64,000 nucleotides of DNA, taken from contig NZ_VOHD01000006.1 of assembly GCF_007859395.1 (NCBI RefSeq), forward strand, positions 372,001 through 436,000, in the 5' to 3' direction. Shown one piece after another: positions 62,987-64,000 of the stretch. A program made the position numbers and the translations under genes. The stretch's first letter is position 1. Every line of letters starts with the position of its first letter. The notes beneath the pieces are model-generated. The model had not been told where the DNA came from. It searched no databases and was given only the letters and a program-made list of their open reading frames with translations. The stretch comes from Planomicrobium sp. CPCC 101110 (GTDB taxonomy: Bacteria > Bacillota > Bacilli > Bacillales_A > Planococcaceae).

Positions 62987-64000
62987 CAGTCCGCCACTTC
63001 CTCATAGCCGAGGCGGACATAAATTTCCTCTATCACTTTCTGGGCTGCCACCGGGATGACCGTCCCCGGCCCAAAGATTGCACTTGCGCCGTTTTGGCGG
63101 AGGAATTCGTAATCCTGCGCGGGTATAACGCCTCCCACCACAATCAAGATATCTTCACGGCCAATCTTCTTCAGTTCAGCGGCCAGGTCGGGAACCAGCG
63201 TCCTATGCCCCGCCGCAAGCGAGCTGACGCCGATCACATGGACATCATTCTCCGCTGCCTGCTGTGCTGTCTCCGCCGGGGTCTGGAAAAGGGGCCCGAT
63301 ATCAACATCAAAGCCCAAATCGGCAAAAGCTGTCGCTATGACCTTTGCTCCCCGGTCATGGCCGTCCTGCCCCATTTTAGCAATCAAAATCCGCGGCCGG
63401 CGGCCTTCGTTTTCCATAAAGTCTTCGGTCATTTCCTTTACGGCCTGGATTTCTTCCTGATTGGAGAAGTTGGAACTGTATATGCCGCTCACTGAACGGA
63501 TCACCGCCTTATGCCGTCCGGACGCCGCTTCTATGGCATCCGATATTTCACCAAGGCTCGCCCGGTGGCGTGCTGCATCCACCGCGCAAGCCAGAATGTT
63601 TTCTTCGCCCGATTTTGCCGCTTCTGCCAGCCGCCCGAGCGCTTTTTTCACTTGTTCGCTGTCGCGTTCGGCTTTCATGCGCTCAAGCCGCTCGATTTGT
63701 TTTTTTCGCACAAGCGTATTGTCGATATTCAGAATATCAATCGGATCCTCCTGATCCAGCCGGTAGCGGTTCACGCCGATGATCACTTCCTCGTTGGAAT
63801 CAATCCGCGCCTGTTTTTTCGCAGCCGCTTCTTCGATGCGCATTTTCGGAAGTCCGGTTTCTATCGCTTTCGCCATGCCGCCGAGATTTTCAACTTCTTC
63901 GATCAGATCCCATGCTTTTTCCATCAATTCGTTGGTCAGCGCTTCAACCTGATAAGACCCTCCCCATGGATCGATCACTTTCGTCATCATCGTTTCTTCC
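62986..64000 (-). CDS. mutB: methylmalonyl-CoA mutase, cobalamin-binding C-terminal part (runs off the right edge)
   Basis: The 338 C-terminal codons of the large mutase subunit, open to the window end, beginning inside ...[20 protein letters not shown]. The last 130 residues are the B12-binding domain: [22 protein letters not shown] with the DxHxxG cobalt-ligand motif, then [20 protein letters not shown] and [14 protein letters not shown]. The enzyme converts R-methylmalonyl-CoA to succinyl-CoA, feeding propionate or branched-chain carbon to the TCA cycle. The stop overlaps the start of meaB. Confidence 0.95.
   Translation of the reverse strand, partial: EETMMTKVIDPWGGSYQVEALTNELMEKAWDLIEEVENLGGMAKAIETGLPKMRIEEAAAKKQARIDSNEEVIIGVNRYRLDQEDPIDILNIDNTLVRKKQIERLERMKAERDSEQVKKALGRLAEAAKSGEENILACAVDAARHRASLGEISDAIEAASGRHKAVIRSVSGIYSSNFSNQEEIQAVKEMTEDFMENEGRRPRILIAKMGQDGHDRGAKVIATAFADLGFDVDIGPLFQTPAETAQQAAENDVHVIGVSSLAAGHRTLVPDLAAELKKIGREDILIVVGGVIPAQDYEFLRQNGASAIFGPGTVIPVAAQKVIEEIYVRLGYEEVAD

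Overview
The window looks like chromosomal DNA of a Gram-positive, low-to-medium GC member of the Bacillales, most likely the Planococcaceae (Planococcus-like). This is inferred from gene content: strong AGGAGG ribosome sites, a B. subtilis-type yqj gene block (namA, proI-type proC, rnz, dinB, yqjE, yqjD, yqjC, yqjA), a yne block (plsY, yneT, yneR, yneQ, yneP, yneK, ccd genes), parE-parC, Prli42 and a proline-type T-box. No rRNA, tRNA, CRISPR array or intact insertion sequence was seen.

Region 1 (1-10 kb) is accessory and partly decayed. It holds a MarR regulator with a palindromic operator, paiA next to an internally deleted paiB, a threonine-dehydratase-like gene behind a ruined ornithine cyclodeaminase gene, a PAS-PAS-GGDEF-EAL cyclic-di-GMP protein, and a MocR regulator divergent from a LysE exporter and an intact paiB. 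Region 2 (10-22.5 kb) has ppdK and its regulator ppsR, an ECF sigma / anti-sigma / ABC transporter operon, a DUF948 stress protein behind a sigma-B-like promoter, a secreted acidic calcium-repeat protein and an FAD monooxygenase, separated by long gaps with gene remnants.

Region 3 (23-40.4 kb) is housekeeping: topoisomerase IV, plsY, small yne genes, aconitase, mscL, a SCO protein, the YvrJ / DUF2922 / DUF1659 small-protein set, and a ccdA - thioredoxin - ccdC set. It also holds a tyrosine-recombinase homologue without its catalytic tyrosine and a 36-residue membrane protein. Region 4 (40.6-51.2 kb) has a BmrCD-like ABC exporter pair, a LexA-controlled Y-family polymerase, a PAP2 phosphatase, argGH, a lipoprotein and a metallo-beta-lactamase-fold hydrolase.

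Region 5 (51.2-64 kb) has proC under a T-box, namA, RNase Z with DNA polymerase IV, a CAP-domain secreted protein, a peptidase, and methylmalonyl-CoA pathway genes (carboxylase beta subunit, epimerase, MeaB, mutase) interleaved with Prli42, a YqjA-like protein and a bacilliredoxin.

The most interesting locus is at 53.6-53.9 kb. A 35-residue holin-like hydrophobic peptide gene lies opposite a promoter-to-terminator antisense RNA that overlaps its 3' end. The peptide gene's own promoter carries a perfect LexA palindrome, and its leader can fold over the ribosome site. It reads as an SOS-induced type I toxin-antitoxin system, analogous in logic to tisB/istR but built from Gram-positive txpA/bsrG-style parts.
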